From NCBI GenBank assembly GCA_003427395.1, contig BFEA01000021.1:423524-444699 (forward strand): a DNA stretch of 21,176 bases, in the 5' to 3' direction. Below, piece after piece: positions 17,805 to 21,176 of this stretch. The notes under the pieces were generated by a model. The model searched no databases and had not been told where the DNA came from. It saw only the letters and a program-made list of their open reading frames with translations. This DNA comes from Chara braunii (Eukaryota > Streptophyta > Charophyceae > Charales > Characeae). The position numbers and the translations under genes were made by a program. The number at the start of each line of letters is the position of its first letter. The first letter of the stretch is position 1.

Positions 17805-17863
<59 letters not shown>
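17721..17863 (-). repeat. Double poly(A) tract (T runs on plus) at the LINE 3' end
   Basis: T runs at 17809-17863 (55 T) and 17721-17791 (70 T with one A), split by GTTTGTGGAAAAAAGAG. The inner one directly follows the LINE 3' end on the minus strand and is taken as its poly(A) tail. The outer one may be a slipped extension or the tail of another insertion. Homopolymer lengths are often wrong in assemblies. Confidence 0.75.
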
Positions 17864-17864
<1 letters not shown>

Positions 17865-18477
17865 GAAGAAACAGTCCCTGCAGTGTTAGCGATGCTGATA
17901 AGAGCAGACACCGCTAGCACCTGGGGGGCAGGCTCCATCTATTGGTGGAGAGCAACACCTGCTGGAAAACGGGTCCAGCGTCCCTTATGAATATAATAGA
18001 GTTGTAACTTGTCAGAAGAAAAGTGGGAAATCCCTGCCAGCATTGATTGCCCTGGAAAACCGGGGATTGACTGAGCAGGGGAGAAGCCTCTTCACCTTGA
18101 TTTCGGCGCCAGGTTCTTACTAATATGTACTGGCTTCCTTCTCCCTCTGAAAAATTCAGAAGAAACAGAGCGAAGATTCAAAAAATTCAGAAGTTTCAGA
18201 AGTTTCAGAAAATGAGATCAATGAGATACTGGCTGCCAGCATTGACTGCCCCAGTGAAGCTGGGGGGTTAACTGAGCAGCTGATAGCAGATAGCTTGACA
18301 CTGAAACTGAAGGATATCAAGGGCCTCCCTAGGGAGGAAGCCGCATGTAGGCCCAGATTTGGAGAGGATCAATTCTCATGCTCAGAAAGGGATTTCTGCC
18401 AGGGATAGGGCATGGGGTGGGAAAGGATCCGGGAAATCTGTGAAGGGGCGTAAGGGAAGCGAGGGTTCTATATTTGT
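17864..18477 (-). mobile_element. LINE 3' UTR ending in the family D tail
   Basis: Runs on the minus strand from the ORF2 stop to the poly(A), without any internal A tract that would mark a separate insertion. It contains two core motifs, CTCAGTTAACCCCCCAGC...CTGGGGCAGTCAATGCTGGC (18280-18231) and CTCAGTCAATCCCCGG...CCAGGGCAATCAATGCTGGC (about 18075-18034), separated by TTCTGAA repeats. It ends with GGGACGCTGGACCCGTTTTC, CAGCAGGTGTTGCTC and CACCAATAGATGGAGCC, the D tail. The shared 3' end with shorter elements suggests recognition of this RNA end by the LINE reverse transcriptase. A D element inserted at the LINE end cannot be excluded. Confidence 0.6.
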
Positions 18478-21176
18478 CTAGTCTTTAAAAACTAGCCGGT
18501 AGTTCCTCGTTTCTCCCAAATCCTGCAAGTCTCCTCCTTGGTCGCCGCTCCATTCTACTTTTGCGATCCATCCTTCCCTTTCTCCCCCTACCCAGTCTGT
18601 GCAGAATGCTGTAATTCGTTTTCTGATTTCTGTCGTCTGGCTGAGGAGGTGTAGTTGTGATTTAGTATCCTCCCATCTTCGTGTGAGTTCGAGGTGGATC
18701 TGTTGCTGGATTTGTTCCGTAATTTCTGGTCCTTCCACCCGTACCTTTTCTATGGCCAGGGTANATCGCTGCCNCCATAATGCCCAAATTACCGCTCTCC
18801 TGCCCAATCTGAACATGTTCTCTGTGAAGGTTGTGGCTGTTCCTGCTAACGGCCAATGTCCTGTCAGAATGGCCTGCCAAGTCCAGGGCCAGGGGGAATC
18901 TGGTTCTATTTTATGCCATATACGGTCCCACCATCGCCATGTGAAAAGAGCAATCGGGCATTGCATAAAGATATGTTCGATGGTTTCCGCTTTCTTGTGG
19001 AAGGGGAAAAGACCCTGGCACCGCTGGCACCATGGGAGGAGCAACCCTCTTTGTTCCAAATTAGTGCGGTCGATTAGCCAGTCGTTTGTGGGCAGGCAGC
19101 GATGGGCTATCTGCCATTGCAGGGAAGTGATTTTCATGGGTTTGTACTTTTGTTCCTTAAACCATCAGATCGGCGAGAGAAGGGAGCGGTCCACATTTAA
19201 GTGTCTTGCCCATCTGTCGTTTATCAGATCTCGTAGATTCCGTTTTGGTCTAAGCATTTTGTGTGTAGTTTTGACCATTCTGTTGGGTCCAGAGCTAAGT
19301 CCCGAATAGACGTATCGGGCTGGAATGCCAGCTTTTGTCCCTTTTCTTCAAGAATTTTCGCTCTGTATAGAGAGGTTTTTTCTCTCCATTCGAAAGGTGC
19401 TCTGTTCCCTTGGAGGGTGCCGACCCTGGTGATAGCATAGTGTTCGACCAGTACTTTTTGGGGTGACACCATATGGATCAGGCCCTTAGAGGGTACCCTG
19501 TATCTGCCACCCAATCTCCTTCGTTCAGGGTGGGGCCCCGTTTAAGGATCCGGTACCATTCTAAGGGGATGGCCTCAATAAGATCTTCTAGTCGTTTTTC
19601 CACCTGGTGGTTGTATCGCAGTGTTGCTCGCATTTGGTNCCNTGTGTTCCAGTCCCGTCTTTCACTGTCCCAGAGATCCCCCACCCTCAATACTCCATGT
19701 TTGACCCAATTCTTCCAGGGTGGGGATGAACTTGTCATAACACAACCTCTTGTATCCGTCACCCATCTGTTACCAAAGAGGGGTTGCCGATAGACTTCTT
19801 CCCATCTAGTAGGGTGGGGCCGATCTGGGAGCGGGAGTTTGCGCCAGGTTTTCAGCAAGGATGACCAAAATTCATCTATTGTCTGTCCCCCTCCTTCTAT
19901 CCCTTCTCTCCCAAGTGGGAGTTTGCGCGGGATCGTCCAAAAACGGTCCTCTAACCAGGTGAGCGGGTGAACCGTATGGGGGGTGGCCGGAGCCAGCCGG
20001 GCCAGATGCTCCAGAGCAAGGACACACCACGGGCTGTGGGGGGAAAAAATACGTTTTTTTATCCATTGGATGCACAGTGCATGTACTTGTGTGGCTGGAT
20101 CTAGTATTCCCAGGCCCCCCCTCGCCTTTGGTTGAATAATTGAGTCCCAGGCCACGCGATTTATTACGTTGGCCTGCTCTCCATCCCCCCTCCACAGGAA
20201 TGCTGCTGCCTTTTTCCTTAGTATCCTTAGAGCCGCTCTACTCAAGGGCCATAATAATGATTTGTACCAGAGGGTTGCAAAGATGACATTGTTAAGAACC
20301 AGGGCCCGACCAAAAAGGGAAGTGTGTTTGTTTTTCCACTTGTCGAGTTTGCCCTGGGCCGGGGTGTTGATCCATTCATCATTAGTTGGCGGGCGTCCTT
20401 CTGCAGTCATGGATACCCCAAAGATTCTCAGTGGAGTTTCTAATGGCATCCATTTAATGCGTGGTGATTCTGGAGGCCGTCCCCCTTGGTAGTGAATCCA
20501 CTAGCCTTGTGTTTTAGAGCCCCAATTTACCGTCATGTCAGAAACTTTGCCAAATTTTTCCATCATCCGTTGAATTTCCTCCATGTTGTTATGGGTGGCT
20601 TCTGCCATAAATGTGAGATCATCCACAAAGAGTGAACATACCGGGATTGCGTCTTCCGGGATGTGTGTAGCAAGGATTTTGGTGATGTCTTTATTGGCCC
20701 GGAGGTTGGCGGCTAGGGCCTCCATAATGACCAAAAAAAGGAAGGGGGCGATGGGGTCCCCTTGGCGGACCGATCGTTCTAACTGTAGAGGTGGCGCAAG
20801 GTTTCCGTTGACCTGAACGCATGTCGTAGCGTTCTGGTGAAGTATTCATATCCACCGTCTGAAATCCGGCCCGAAGTTCATTTTTTCTAAACATTTGTCT
20901 AAAAATAACCAATCCACATGGTCATAGGCTTTTTCGAAATCGATAAAAATCAGAGCCGCGTTTTGTCGGGTGTGTCTTGTGAGTTGGAAGACCTCGTGAA
21001 TCAACAAGATGTTTTCTTGTATGTTCCTATTAGTCATAAAGCCGGTCTGAGCAGGGTGGATGATATCCTCCATGACCAGGATCATCCGGTTGGCCAGGGC
21101 TTTGGATAGCATTTTGTATACGACCGTTAGGAGCGTAATAGGTCTGTAATTCCTAAGGTTCATTTTGTCCCCTTTT
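18478..21176 (-). pseudogene. Non-LTR retrotransposon (L1-type LINE) ORF2, 5'-incomplete and broken
   Basis: Encodes the reverse transcriptase and C-terminal part of ORF2, which copies element RNA at a nicked chromosomal site. Minus-strand order: NYRPITLL (about 21150), motif A IFIDFEKAYDHVDW (20911-20953), motif B SVRQGDPIAPFLF (about 20770), motif C SLFVDDLTF with its Asp pair at 20623-20618 (usually FADD), WMPLETPLRIFGV, the thumb-region string QPKARGGLGILDPATQVHAL (about 20130), and a zf-RVT knuckle with CQRC at about 19029-19018 and HIFMQC ending at about 18958. The endonuclease would lie beyond 21176. Lesions: TGA at 20848-20846, TAG at 20503-20501, a frameshift near 19480-19490, another near 19220-19240, and TGA at 19167-19165. 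Ns occur at 18764, 18774, 19639 and 19642. Not functional. Confidence 0.93.

Noticed and set aside
17505-17990. 161-codon frame with long Phe runs
   Set aside because: It consists mainly of the poly(T) tracts at the LINE 3' end.
18599-19309. 236-codon plus-strand frame
   Set aside because: It is the antisense of the LINE zf-RVT region, whose minus-strand reading has clear family motifs.
7730-19642. Single N positions (7730, 18764, 18774, 19639, 19642) as a biological signal
   Set aside because: They are most likely ambiguous base calls in repetitive DNA.
1-21176. tRNA, rRNA, CRISPR or organelle-genome identity of the whole window
   Set aside because: No tRNA B-box with cloverleaf, no rRNA block and no regularly spaced direct repeats with unique spacers were seen. 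The organelle match is limited to the short broken rbcL piece among nuclear retroposons.

Overview
The window looks like nuclear, repeat-dominated DNA from a streptophyte (a land plant or charophyte-grade green alga). Three things point there: a U6 snRNA-like sequence close to the plant consensus, a nuclear-style fragment of plastid rbcL with streptophyte-like residues, and an L1-type LINE whose ORF2 ends in a plant-style zf-RVT zinc knuckle. The species cannot be fixed from the sequence. The density of retroposons and microsatellites would suit a large charophyte genome such as Chara, but that is a guess. I see no intact protein-coding gene, tRNA, rRNA, CRISPR array or bacterial-style operon.

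Layout: 385-733 is a fold-back (MITE-like) element made of nested palindromes. 763-1254 holds CAT arrays and a pyrimidine-to-purine switch. 1992-3003 is a 501-bp tandem duplication. 3100-4520 holds a poly(A)-ended retroposon tail, diverged 125-145-bp tandem units and a 394-bp tandem duplication that carries a SINE-like element (here called family B). 4600-6250, 9900-10150 and 11400-11710 hold degenerate tandem repeats of another family (family C), which also lies inverted inside 1992-3003. 7741-8400 is a compound array of GATT, CA and TA microsatellites. 8980-9441 is a family B element bounded by a 15-bp target-site duplication. 9609-9654, 5542-5679, 15225-15474 and 17146-17203 are copies of a further tail (family D). 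11710-17140 is mostly unclassified, with a possible decayed coding remnant at 13201-13820 and an ACA-rich tract.

The right end is the most informative part. A truncated, dead LINE runs on the minus strand from beyond the window edge (21176) to a poly(A) tail at 17863-17809. Its 3' UTR contains two copies of a core motif found in the B and D elements, and it ends in the D tail. This suggests that the short elements share, or parasitise, the 3' end of this LINE family. Just downstream (17232-17535), a plastid rbcL fragment is split by a U6 retropseudogene with its own poly(A) tail and 14-bp target-site duplication.

These parts form a plausible retrotransposition system: a LINE as the enzyme source, with SINE-like elements and U6 RNA as passengers. 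No copy here appears able to move. I did not find evidence for a new class of system. The most interesting observations are the LINE/SINE shared 3' module and the nested insertion rbcL > U6.
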